From assembly GCA_020349965.1 (NCBI GenBank), contig CP070705.1:1179650-1243649 (forward strand): DNA of 64,000 nt, given 5' to 3'. A program made the position numbers and the translations under genes. This document shows, one piece after another, positions 49,449 through 57,297 of the stretch. Under the pieces are notes generated by a model, which worked only from the letters and a program-made list of their open reading frames with translations, was not told the origin of the DNA and ran no database searches. Source of the stretch: Caldifarciminota bacterium (GTDB lineage Bacteria > Hydrothermota > Tepidihabitantia > SM23-42). Position 1 is the stretch's first letter. The number at the start of each line of letters is the position of its first letter.

Positions 49449-49476
49449 ATCTTATCTAATATCGAGATTATGTCAA
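49449..49476 (-). promoter_or_regulatory. lolA operon promoter (TTGACA-16-TAAGAT)
   Basis: -35 TTGACA (complement of 49471-49476), -10 TAAGAT (complement of 49449-49454), spacing 16. Leader about 13 bases with AAAGGAG. Confidence 0.75.
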
Positions 49477-49570
49477 CAGCGCGACCGACGGAGAGCCGAT
49501 GGACTTATAATGCTCCTTCAGTGAAAACATTTCGTTTCGATGCTCAACCGGGATCTCTGTGCGCGGATAC

Positions 49571-49598
49571 TTGACAAGAGTTGCATTTTTTAGAGAAT
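49571..49598 (+). promoter_or_regulatory. Promoter for lamin-tail protein (TTGACA-16-GAGAAT)
   Basis: Consensus -35 at 49571-49576, spacing 16, -10 GAGAAT (4 of 6 with TATAAT) at 49593-49598. The leader is about 48 bases with AAAGGAGGG. Confidence 0.6.
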
Positions 49599-49652
49599 AG
49601 GGTGTTCATGTGTTAACGGATGAACTGTGTTCACTTCAACAAAGGAGGGTTC

Positions 49653-51209
49653 ATGAAAATAAGAATTATTGTCATGTTGGTGGCAATGCTCACGCTGGGC
49701 ACATCCCAGAACCTCTTGCAGAACCCGGGTTTCGAGACGTGGGCTGGCGGCATACCCGAGCATTGGATGAAGGGCGATTCAGTTGAACTTTTCCAGGAAG
49801 ATATGATAGTACACGCTGGGACGTTTTCGGCCAAGGATAGTTTCTACTCAACGGAAGCCGGCGAGGCCGAATTGTATCAAGGCATGTATGCACAGCCCAA
49901 TACACTGTACAGGCTCTCTTTTTGGGTTTACGACAATGACCCGGCCGGCAGAGCACGCGGTGGAGTACAGTGGTTTGGCAACAGTTCATACATATCTAGC
50001 GAATGGCCGAACTTGTATACAGTAGACCAGCCTTCCTGGCAACTTTGGACATATGATCTTCCGATATCGCCTTCGAATGCCGACTCGGTACGGTTTATCA
50101 TCCGCGGCTACGATGTAGGTTCGCCATGGGTCAGTGCGATTTTCTATGTCGACGATGCGTACTTCGGCCCGCCAGCAACGCAACCGCCGTCCGTACTTCG
50201 AGCGTGGCATATGCCGTTCAATCCAGAACAAGGAGTTGTATCTGATATCTACGTGCACGTAGTAGATAACGGTACGATCGATCATGACACTCTGTTCTAC
50301 GGTATCAACGATCTGATTTCACCCATTGCGCTTACGCACACTGCGGCCGCTAATGACACATTCCGCTTCCAGATTCCTGGACAAACATCGGGCGATACTG
50401 TTTTCTACTACGCGAAATTCGTCGACAATGACGGACTCTCTGTCACGTCAGATACGCACGCCTACTATGTGGGTGTTCTTGGAGTGTACGTGAACGAGAT
50501 CTATTACGATGCGCCTGGGACCGATTCTCTATGCTTCATTGAGATCTTTGGACCCGGCGCAATGAGCCTTGACGGGTTCACATTGGTCGGTGTAAACGGT
50601 AACGGCGGAGTGGATTACGCGACCTTTGATCTGACCGGGTATTCGATTCCTGGCGATGGATTTTTTGTCATTGGCGACAGGGCTGCAGTCGCAAACGTCG
50701 ACCTAGTGGATCCGCTCGCAAATCTGCAGAATAGTCCGGACAACGTCGAAATAAGGTACCATGGCATTCCGGTCGATGCGGTCGGTTACGGTGTGCTGAA
50801 TGGCTGGGTATTTACCGGTGAGTGGTTACCGGCTGCAACCGTTTCATCAGGGCACAGCCTTGGCAGGTACCCGGACGGTAATGACACAGATAACAACGAG
50901 GTTGACTTCCATGACTATGAGATACCTAGTCCAGGCGTCGCTAATCCGCCGACCGGCATAGAGGAGAGCGACCGCATAACTGAAATCATACCGCTGCCGA
51001 TAATTCCGAACCCGGTACGGTCGGGCGTATCCTATGGCATAATCGTACAGAACGCTGCGTACTATCCTCTTATTGTTTACAACACGATGGGACAGGTGGT
51101 CCATACGATAGACAGTCCCGAGCGCCGGCTAGTGTTGCCGACGGGTGTTTATTTCGTGAGATTGAACAGGGTTACCGACACATGCGCAAAAATCATCGTC
51201 GTTGACTGA
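49653..51209 (+). CDS. Secreted lamin-tail protein with T9SS-type sorting domain
   Basis: 518 residues. Signal peptide (MKIRIIVMLVAMLTLGTSQ), a carbohydrate-binding-like N-terminal region (NLLQNPGFETWAGGIPEHW, a CBM4/9 or DUF-like jelly roll), a fibronectin-like central section, a lamin-tail domain (about 300-440: VNEIYYDAPGTDSLCFIEIF, DGFTLVGVNGNGG) and a C-terminal sorting-type domain (PLPIIPNPVRSG, IVYNTMGQVVHTIDS, LPTGVYFVRL). The last is the PxPNP...GxxxxxxL...GxYF pattern of T9SS type A tails. Start ATG 49653 is by the AAAGGAGGG six bases before. Confidence 0.86.
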   Translation: MKIRIIVMLVAMLTLGTSQNLLQNPGFETWAGGIPEHWMKGDSVELFQEDMIVHAGTFSAKDSFYSTEAGEAELYQGMYAQPNTLYRLSFWVYDNDPAGRARGGVQWFGNSSYISSEWPNLYTVDQPSWQLWTYDLPISPSNADSVRFIIRGYDVGSPWVSAIFYVDDAYFGPPATQPPSVLRAWHMPFNPEQGVVSDIYVHVVDNGTIDHDTLFYGINDLISPIALTHTAAANDTFRFQIPGQTSGDTVFYYAKFVDNDGLSVTSDTHAYYVGVLGVYVNEIYYDAPGTDSLCFIEIFGPGAMSLDGFTLVGVNGNGGVDYATFDLTGYSIPGDGFFVIGDRAAVANVDLVDPLANLQNSPDNVEIRYHGIPVDAVGYGVLNGWVFTGEWLPAATVSSGHSLGRYPDGNDTDNNEVDFHDYEIPSPGVANPPTGIEESDRITEIIPLPIIPNPVRSGVSYGIIVQNAAYYPLIVYNTMGQVVHTIDSPERRLVLPTGVYFVRLNRVTDTCAKIIVVD

Positions 51210-51300
51210 AAAAAGATAGAAATTACTTTATCTAAGCTTTATATATTACTAATTACTGGAAGATATCGTTAATATTGATGTAATGACTCAAGTTGCTATT

Positions 51301-51975
51301 CTATTGAGATACAAACGTCTCGTATCGCTGCGCTGATATGAGCAGCCCCGCGCTGAATTTCTCTTCTTCGTAGGAATACATGCCACATATCTTTGCGTAG
51401 CCCAAGGATATCTCAATGCCTGCGTGCCAATAGAAGTCCTCGTCGGCAATGAAACATGCGCTCATTCCTTTATACGGCTTAATGCGCGCGCCGTAGTGGA
51501 AAGTGAAGATGCTGTCGTTGCCCTCATACTCAAGCTCGAGGCTGAGTGTAATGTAATCACCGTAGGGGAGGATGCTAATGCCTCCGAACATATAGTTGGT
51601 TTCACCGAGGGTCGTCTTGTAGCCGAGCAAGAATTGTCCGTTCGGACGGCATTCGACACCAAGAAGGTGGATCGAGGTGTCGCCGAACTCGTATGAGTAA
51701 CCGAAAGAGAATGCACCGGGCAGCTTGTATCCGACACCGACTTGATAGAAATCGAGCGTGTCATTCTTTCTATAACCAAAACCAAGGTTACCCATGCTCG
51801 CGCCTGTTGTTATGATGTCCGAATCCAGATAGTAGGTCGCAAATGCCTCGGCGCCCGTATTGACTCCCAGTCCTGCAGGATTGGAGAAAAGACTTACCGA
51901 TCGCGCCGGGAGTGACGTGAAATTAGCGTCATAAAAAGGACTGATCAGAAAACCGAATGTCAACAACAATATCAT
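51301..51975 (-). CDS. PorV-like outer-membrane barrel protein (small)
   Basis: 224 residues: signal peptide (MILLLTFGFLISPF), an A-R-S-V-S-L-F-S-N-P-A-G-L-G motif typical of PorV/PorQ and UPF0164-like barrels, then long amphipathic strands. It is smaller than PorV (about 390) but of the same style as the barrels at 56209 and 60086. It could be a partner of T9SS secretion, or a general barrel. GGAGG precedes ATG 51975. Convergent with the lamin-tail gene. Confidence 0.75.
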   Translation of the reverse strand: MILLLTFGFLISPFYDANFTSLPARSVSLFSNPAGLGVNTGAEAFATYYLDSDIITTGASMGNLGFGYRKNDTLDFYQVGVGYKLPGAFSFGYSYEFGDTSIHLLGVECRPNGQFLLGYKTTLGETNYMFGGISILPYGDYITLSLELEYEGNDSIFTFHYGARIKPYKGMSACFIADEDFYWHAGIEISLGYAKICGMYSYEEEKFSAGLLISAQRYETFVSQ

Positions 51976-52024
51976 TTTGCCTCCAGATGCTTCGTTGTCA
52001 ATTCGTCGTTCCTTTGGTGCATTA

Positions 52025-53344
52025 TTACATCAAGAAGATGTAGCGAAGGATGAATAGAACGGCGAAGACAATTAGAACGGGATGAACTTCTCTAATCTTT
52101 CCGGTCACCAGTTTGAGCAAAGTATAGAAGATGAATCCGACGGCGATGCCCTCTGTTATCGAATAGGCATAGGGCATGATAACGATCGTCAGAAACGCAG
52201 GGATTGCTTCAGTGAAGTCGTGCCAGTCTATTTTTGTAACACCGGACATCATCAGAGTACCGACGATAATGAGCGCAGGTGCGGTAACGGGGTACAGTAC
52301 AGTGCCGTCTGCGGCATAGCCGCCGCCAATCATCCTTACCAAGGGATAGAATAGGAGAGCGATCAGAAACAGTACCCCGGTTGTGACATTAGCCAGACCG
52401 GTTCGCGCTCCGCTTGCCACACCGGTCGAGCTCTCGATGTAGCTAGTTACGGTCGAAGTACCCATCACCGTACCGGTAATGGTTCCTATTGCATCTGAGA
52501 GCAGTGCCTGGCGGGCACGCGGTAATTTGCCATCCTTGACAAAACCAGCTTGTTCGCTGACCCCAATCAGTGTGCCGACAGTATCAAAAAGATCAAGGAA
52601 GAAAAGGATGAAGATTGTCGGCAGCAGAGAGAGTGTAAGGGCTGCGCCGATGTTCAACTTGAAAAAGGTGGGAGCCACAGAAGGCGGAGCGCTGAGGATA
52701 CCGTAGTATTTGACGATGCCCAGAGGAACACCGATTACGGCAGTGACAAGAATGCCGATGACAATAGCACCCTTTACTTTCAGGGTATACAGGACCGTGA
52801 TGATGACAAGCCCGATGATGGCGAGGAGTACGGGAGGGCTATGCAGGTCACCCATACCGACGATGGTGCCAGGCGTGTACGTAACGATACCTGCCCACTG
52901 GAAACCGATGAGAGCAATGAACAACCCGATGCCCACGGCGATTGCCTGTTTCAAGGAATTAGGTATTGAATTCACCAACGCTTCACGAAACCCGAAAAAG
53001 GATAGAAGAATGAATACGGCACCCGAGATGAAATTCGCACCGAGCGCAGTCTGCCATGGTATGCCCATGGCAAGACATACAGTATAAACGAAGAAAAAGT
53101 TATGTCCCATTGCTGGAGCAAGTGCGATCGGGTAGTTGGCGAGAATCGCCATGAGAAATATCGCCACTGCGCTTGAAACGCAGGTCGCAACCATGACCGC
53201 TCCAAAATCCATGCCCGAGGCCGACAGCACGGCGGGCTGCACAAAGATAATGTATGCCATCGTCATGAACGTAGTCAGCCCGCCGATCATTTCTTGACCG
53301 ACCGTTGTGCTGTGTTCTCTGAGTTTGAATATTCTTTCCAGCAT
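52025..53344 (-). CDS. AzgA-type purine (guanine/hypoxanthine/adenine) permease
   Basis: 439 residues, twelve or more predicted membrane helices, of the NCS2/AzgA family. Family markers: E-R-I-F-K-L-R-E-H-S-T-T-V at the N-terminus, A-P-A-M-G-H-N-F-F-F near residue 80, F-D-T-V-G-T-L-I-G-V-S and S-S-T-G-V-A-S-G-A-R-T-G-L-A. Imports a purine with protons. No purine riboswitch fits in its 43-base leader. Start ATG 53344 (or 53347) by GGGAGG spacing. Near a UshA-like nucleotidase and a nuclease, which suits purine salvage. Confidence 0.94.
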   Translation of the reverse strand: MLERIFKLREHSTTVGQEMIGGLTTFMTMAYIIFVQPAVLSASGMDFGAVMVATCVSSAVAIFLMAILANYPIALAPAMGHNFFFVYTVCLAMGIPWQTALGANFISGAVFILLSFFGFREALVNSIPNSLKQAIAVGIGLFIALIGFQWAGIVTYTPGTIVGMGDLHSPPVLLAIIGLVIITVLYTLKVKGAIVIGILVTAVIGVPLGIVKYYGILSAPPSVAPTFFKLNIGAALTLSLLPTIFILFFLDLFDTVGTLIGVSEQAGFVKDGKLPRARQALLSDAIGTITGTVMGTSTVTSYIESSTGVASGARTGLANVTTGVLFLIALLFYPLVRMIGGGYAADGTVLYPVTAPALIIVGTLMMSGVTKIDWHDFTEAIPAFLTIVIMPYAYSITEGIAVGFIFYTLLKLVTGKIREVHPVLIVFAVLFILRYIFLM

Positions 53345-53393
53345 CATTCCTCCCGCTTTTCTCCCATGTATCATTGCTAAGACCAGATTTTCT

Positions 53394-53421
53394 ATTCTAG
53401 TGAATTCAATAACATTGTCAA
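53394..53421 (-). promoter_or_regulatory. azgA promoter (TTGACA-16-TAGAAT)
   Basis: -35 TTGACA (complement of 53416-53421), -10 TAGAAT (complement of 53394-53399), spacing 16. Leader about 43 bases with GGGAGG. Confidence 0.75.
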
Positions 53422-53532
53422 CTACACAAAAAAGTGGTCCAGGCGGAAAGCCGAATCTCGCTTGAAAATAATCGTCCTATCGTAAGTAGCAGGCGGGCAG
53501 GAAGAAGCCAATCATACACCGGTATGTCCATG

Positions 53533-53560
53533 TTGACTTTGATCAATACTGAGGTATAAT
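53533..53560 (+). promoter_or_regulatory. tRNA-Gly promoter (TTGACT-16-TATAAT)
   Basis: -35 TTGACT at 53533-53538, -10 TATAAT at 53555-53560, spacing 16. The tRNA 5' end follows eight bases after the -10. Confidence 0.8.
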
Positions 53561-53567
53561 TGGCTGT

Positions 53568-53639
53568 GCGGGGGTAGCTCAATGGTAGAGTCACGGCCTT
53601 CCAAGCCGTTGGTTGCGGGTTCGAATCCCGTCCCCCGCT
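53568..53639 (+). tRNA. tRNA-Gly (anticodon TCC)
   Basis: The acceptor GCGGGGG pairs with CCCCCGC; the D-loop is GCTCAATGGTAGAG; the anticodon stem ACGGC/GCCGT holds the CTTCCAA loop, giving anticodon TCC; the T-arm is GCGGG-TTCGAAT-CCCGT. The discriminator is T. CCA is not encoded. It reads GGA and GGG codons. Confidence 0.97.
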
Positions 53640-53660
53640 TTTAGTCTACAGGGAGGCAGG

Positions 53661-54098
53661 ATGATCGCTCTCGTCCAGAGAGTCGCTGAAGCAAATGTGT
53701 CCGTTGGCAACGAGACCGTTTCGGATATCAGTGAAGGAATACTTGTCTTACTCGGCATAAAGAAGGGTGACACAGAAGAGAAATCGAAGCGTCTCGCAGA
53801 ACGCTGCGTGCATTTAAGGATATTTGAGGACGAAGAGGGTAAGTTCAACTATTCTTTGAAGGACGTCGGTGGTTCCGCACTTGTCGTTTCACAGTTCACT
53901 CTTCTCGCAGATACTTCGCGCGGCCGAAGACCCTCATTCACCGATGCGGAAGTACCTGAAAGATCGAGACATCTCTACGAGGTCTTTGCCAGGACACTTA
54001 ACACCTGGGGCATCCAAACGAAAACCGGGTCGTTTGGAGAGCGGATGCGCATACGATTAGTTAACAACGGACCCGTAACGATTATCTTGGAGGAATAG
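53661..54098 (+). CDS. dtd: D-aminoacyl-tRNA deacylase
   Basis: 145 residues, the usual size. S-Q-F-T-L-L-A-D (residues about 77-84) and the N-N-G-P-V-T cross-subunit motif near the end are DTD signatures; S-R-G-R-R-P-S-F substitutes for the usual S-G-x-R-P-S-F. It removes D-amino acids from mischarged tRNA. ATG 53661 with AGGGAGG; upstream frame to 53613 runs through the tRNA and is not used. Starts 22 bases after tRNA-Gly and may be co-transcribed. Confidence 0.96.
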   Translation: MIALVQRVAEANVSVGNETVSDISEGILVLLGIKKGDTEEKSKRLAERCVHLRIFEDEEGKFNYSLKDVGGSALVVSQFTLLADTSRGRRPSFTDAEVPERSRHLYEVFARTLNTWGIQTKTGSFGERMRIRLVNNGPVTIILEE

Positions 54099-54973
54099 TG
54101 GCTTATAGCATGACAGGTATCGGCCGCGCGAGCGGCGACATCAAAGATCCTTTAATGAAATTCGATGTGGAGATCAGATCATATAACCACCGCTTCCTCG
54201 ACATATCGATTAAACTTCCCAGTTGCCTCCAGCCGTGCGAGACCGATATCAGAAGAGAAGTACAGAGTGTCGTGACCCGGGGACATGTCGTGGTCGTTAT
54301 CCAGCAGGACCGGGAGGTCTTGGCTACCAAGATCGAAGTGGATCGTACACTTTTGAAATCTTATCTCAAACTCGCTGATGAATTGCGTGAGACTCAAGGC
54401 ATAAGCGGTGAGGTCGATATAAATACATTGCTTTTGATCCCCGGTTTGATAAAATTCAGTCAACCGCAGACAGAGTCCGAAAGTATCTATAAAGAATTCA
54501 ATACCATCCTGAAACGGGCGCTCAAGAACCTGATGCAAATGAAGCAAGAGGAGGGATCGAATATCGCCCGCGAGTTAAGCGATTCGATCAAAAAGATAGA
54601 AAAATACCTAAGGGAGACTGAAAGCACTATCCAGGAACGGGATGCTTACTACAAGGAGCACCTGCTTTCGATTATTAAACCGGTTCAGAAAGAACTCAAC
54701 GAAGACCGTCTTTACCAGGAACTTCTCTATATTGCCGAGCGGACCGATGTCACCGAAGAATGCAAGAGGCTTGGCAGCCACCTTCAGCTGTTCAAAGATG
54801 CCCTGAAGGATGAAAACCACCCTGGTCGGAAATTGAATTTTCTTCTCCAGGAGATGCAACGCGAAGCGAATACATTGAGCGTAAAGGCGAACTATCTGCA
54901 GATCAGCAAGACCGTAGTAAAAATCAAAGAAGAAATCGAAAAGATCAGAGAACAGGTACAGAACCTTGAATAG
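54098..54973 (+). CDS. YicC-family endoribonuclease-like protein
   Basis: 291 residues of the YicC/YloC (UPF0701) family: M-A-Y-S-M-T-G-I-G-R-A at the N-terminus, R-S-Y-N-H-R-F-L-D-I-S-I-K, and a C-terminal K-L-N-F-L-L-Q-E-M-Q-R-E-A-N-T-L-S-V-K-A block. Members are RNases acting on small RNAs. Start GTG 54098 overlaps the dtd stop (TAGTG). Beside gmk, as usual for this family. Confidence 0.95.
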   Translation: MAYSMTGIGRASGDIKDPLMKFDVEIRSYNHRFLDISIKLPSCLQPCETDIRREVQSVVTRGHVVVVIQQDREVLATKIEVDRTLLKSYLKLADELRETQGISGEVDINTLLLIPGLIKFSQPQTESESIYKEFNTILKRALKNLMQMKQEEGSNIARELSDSIKKIEKYLRETESTIQERDAYYKEHLLSIIKPVQKELNEDRLYQELLYIAERTDVTEECKRLGSHLQLFKDALKDENHPGRKLNFLLQEMQREANTLSVKANYLQISKTVVKIKEEIEKIREQVQNLE

Positions 54974-55541
54974 GGGAAGGATCATCGTACTCTCCGGACC
55001 TTCCGGTGTGGGGAAGACTACCATATGTGAAAGACTACTGTCTGGCCGTTCCGACCTCCGCTACTCGATATCAGCCACGTCGAGGCCCAGACGCCCCGTT
55101 GAAGTTGACGGGAGAGAATACATTTTCATCAGTATCGACGAATTCAAAGAATGGATCGCAAATGGGTTATTCGTTGAGTACGCCGAAGTATACGGCAATT
55201 TCTACGGTACTCCAAAGAAATCACTGGAGGCCGGACTTTCGGCAGGATACAATATTCTAATGGATGTTGATGTTCAAGGTGCGAGAGAACTCATGAATCT
55301 GTATCCCGATGGCATCTTCATCTATATAATGCCTCCGGACATTGCCGAATTACAGCGGCGTTTGAAGAAGAGAGACACCGATCGGGACGAAGTGATAAAG
55401 AGCCGCGTCGCGAAGGCCCGGCAAGAATTGGCATACAAGAAAGACTACAAGTACACGATAGAGAACAGGGAACTTGATGCCACGGTCGCCACGATACTCT
55501 CGATAATCGAGCAGGAGATCGGCAGTCCGCCTGTCAGATGA
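54966..55541 (+). CDS. gmk: Guanylate kinase
   Basis: 191 residues. P-loop G-P-S-G-V-G-K-T (11-18), GMP-binding S-x-R-P-R-R-P-V-E-V-D-G-R-E-Y, and D-V-D-V-Q-G-A-R-E-L. Phosphorylates GMP to GDP. The start is TTG 54966, overlapping the yicC stop by eight bases; no ATG or GTG is available near the P-loop. Links purine metabolism to the azgA permease nearby only loosely. No rpoZ follows. Confidence 0.95.
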   Translation: MNRGRIIVLSGPSGVGKTTICERLLSGRSDLRYSISATSRPRRPVEVDGREYIFISIDEFKEWIANGLFVEYAEVYGNFYGTPKKSLEAGLSAGYNILMDVDVQGARELMNLYPDGIFIYIMPPDIAELQRRLKKRDTDRDEVIKSRVAKARQELAYKKDYKYTIENRELDATVATILSIIEQEIGSPPVR

Positions 55542-55544
55542 ATG

Positions 55545-55572
55545 TTGACACATATAGGGATTTTGCTATAAT
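55545..55572 (+). promoter_or_regulatory. tRNA-Ala promoter (TTGACA-16-TATAAT)
   Basis: Perfect hexamers: -35 TTGACA at 55545-55550, -10 TATAAT at 55567-55572, spacing 16. It also reads into the arginine decarboxylase operon. Confidence 0.85.
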
Positions 55573-55584
55573 CACAACAAATGA

Positions 55585-55657
55585 GGGGCAGTAGCTCAGT
55601 TGGGAGAGCGTCTCGTTCGCAGCGAGAAGGTCGCCAGTTCGACTCTGGTCTGCTCCA
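55585..55657 (+). tRNA. tRNA-Ala (anticodon CGC)
   Basis: The acceptor GGGGCAG pairs with CTGCTCC and contains the G3-U70 wobble that marks alanine tRNA. The anticodon stem TCTCG/CGAGA holds TTCGCAG, giving CGC; the T-arm is GCCAG-TTCGACT-CTGGT. The discriminator is A, and CCA is not encoded. It reads GCG codons. The gene ends 12 bases before the arginine decarboxylase start. Confidence 0.97.
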
Positions 55658-55669
55658 TGATTTGCAGCC

Positions 55670-56212
55670 ATGATACCAAAAAGAATATTTCTCACCAAAG
55701 GTGTAGGAAAGCATAGAGAAAAACTCACCAGCTTCGAAGCGGCATTGAGGGACGCTGGCATCGCTCCCTTCAATATCGTGAGGGTGTCCAGCATTTTGCC
55801 TCCCGGGGCAAAGATACTGGCAAGGAGCAAGGGCATACAACAACTCTCGCCCGGTGAGATCATTTATGCTGTTGTCGCTGAATCGAGTGCGAATGAACCG
55901 CACCGGCTACTTGCTGCTTCTATCGGCGTGGCCATACCGAGCGACCGGTCTCAATACGGATATCTTTCCGAGTATCACTCATACGGTGAGACCGAAACGA
56001 GAGCGGGCGACAAAGCTGAGGATCTCGCCGCACAAATGTTGGCGACGACCCTGGGTGTGCCCTTTGATCCCGACATCAGTTATGACGAACGAAAAGAAAT
56101 CTGGAAGATCTCGACGAAGATTGTGAAAACGATGAACATAACACAGACGGCAATAGGGGACAAGTACGGTCTCTGGACGACTGTGCTTGCCGCTGCCGTC
56201 ATGATCGAATGA
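55670..56212 (+). CDS. Pyruvoyl-dependent arginine decarboxylase
   Basis: 180 residues. The self-cleavage site is V-S40-S41-I-L-P-P in N-I-V-R-V-S-S-I-L-P-P-G; cleavage between S40 and S41 makes the pyruvoyl group, as in Methanocaldococcus PvlArgDC. S-I-G-V-A-I-P and E-Y-H follow. It converts arginine to agmatine, for polyamine synthesis or acid and arginine handling. The family is widespread in archaea and also in Chlamydiae and some anaerobes. No agmatinase gene is adjacent. ATGA overlap with the barrel gene after it. Confidence 0.94.
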   Translation: MIPKRIFLTKGVGKHREKLTSFEAALRDAGIAPFNIVRVSSILPPGAKILARSKGIQQLSPGEIIYAVVAESSANEPHRLLAASIGVAIPSDRSQYGYLSEYHSYGETETRAGDKAEDLAAQMLATTLGVPFDPDISYDERKEIWKISTKIVKTMNITQTAIGDKYGLWTTVLAAAVMIE

Positions 56213-57291
56213 TGTTGGCATTTCTGGTTTTCATCGTCAACTTGACCCTTCCTGGAATATCTAGCCAGGGCGATAGAATATTCTACGACGATGCCCGGTC
56301 GATGGCGCTGGGAGGAGTAACGATCGTTCTCGAGAATACAGGCAACCCGGCATCGATGGGTCTATACGAAAGGAGCACAGTGGCGTTATCGGGTATCGCT
56401 GCGATTCAGAATGAACGCCGCGGCCTGCGCGTCTATGATTCGTTCGGGAACAATATCGGTATCGCGACCATTGCCAACAACACATCAACGTATCTCAACC
56501 CCGGTCCATGTTCATTCGTCTTTCCGCTCAAAGGATTGCGTGTTGGTCTACGCTATACGCGGGTCTGGGATCTTAACTACTTTTACCTTGAAGAACACCG
56601 TGACGACTTCTATCAGTTAGTACGCACGGACGAACTTTCATACAAAGGTTATGTACAAGCCATTTCACCTTTGTTATCGTTCACCCATGGATTCATTAGC
56701 CTCGGAATCGAACACGGCTTCCTTTTCGGTAAGGAACTTATGGAACGGATCGTTATAATCCCCGACCAACCTGATTCGGTCGAGCGCGATGAGACTGATT
56801 ACAGCGGCAACAAGACGAAAGTCGGGGTATCGATCGTGCCTAACGTGAACCTGCGTATTGCCTACACGTACAGCCTTGAATACGAATTTACCGACCAAGA
56901 CGTCGGATATCCGGCAACCCATTCGGTGGGCGTAATGTACCAACCTCCGGGCAGAATCCCGACGAAATTCGTAGGGCAATTCGACCTCGAAACGTGGCAG
57001 GATGAATATATATATATATATCGATTGGGCGTCGAACATTCAATATTAATGAAATATAATCTTCGGTATGGATTCTGCATATTCCCCGACTATACGCAGA
57101 GTGCGATTTGGACTACAAACCTGACTCTGGGATTTGGCATCAAGACAGGCATGTACTCGTTTGATGTGGGCTACATATACGGGAAGCGCGATTATCTCGC
57201 GTCGGATTTCACCACTCTGAATTTCACCGAGAATTACAAGTTCGACGAAACAAGCCATCATATCTCGGTGACTACCAGGATTCAGTTCTGA
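56209..57291 (+). CDS. PorV-like outer-membrane beta-barrel protein
   Basis: 360 residues. Signal peptide (MMLAFLVFIVNLTLPGISS), then D-D-A-R-S-M-A-L-G-G-V-T-I-V-L-E-N-T-G-N-P-A-S-M-G-L, the start pattern of PorV/PorQ and related barrels, then strands to the end (TTRIQF). The final F is typical. It may be a T9SS outer-membrane partner or a barrel of the UPF0164 kind. ATGA overlap with the decarboxylase; UshA-like gene starts six bases after. Confidence 0.8.
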   Translation: MMLAFLVFIVNLTLPGISSQGDRIFYDDARSMALGGVTIVLENTGNPASMGLYERSTVALSGIAAIQNERRGLRVYDSFGNNIGIATIANNTSTYLNPGPCSFVFPLKGLRVGLRYTRVWDLNYFYLEEHRDDFYQLVRTDELSYKGYVQAISPLLSFTHGFISLGIEHGFLFGKELMERIVIIPDQPDSVERDETDYSGNKTKVGVSIVPNVNLRIAYTYSLEYEFTDQDVGYPATHSVGVMYQPPGRIPTKFVGQFDLETWQDEYIYIYRLGVEHSILMKYNLRYGFCIFPDYTQSAIWTTNLTLGFGIKTGMYSFDVGYIYGKRDYLASDFTTLNFTENYKFDETSHHISVTTRIQF

Positions 57292-57297
57292 GATACG

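Noticed and set aside
51975-52002. TTGACA-16-CAAAAT upstream of the small PorV-like gene
   Set aside because: The -10 would overlap the ATG and the spacer holds a good GGAGG Shine-Dalgarno, so the two readings conflict; start at ATG 51975 with an unseen promoter is simpler.
53344-53400. Purine riboswitch before the AzgA permease
   Set aside because: The predicted leader is only about 43 bases, too short for an aptamer, and no aptamer consensus is visible.
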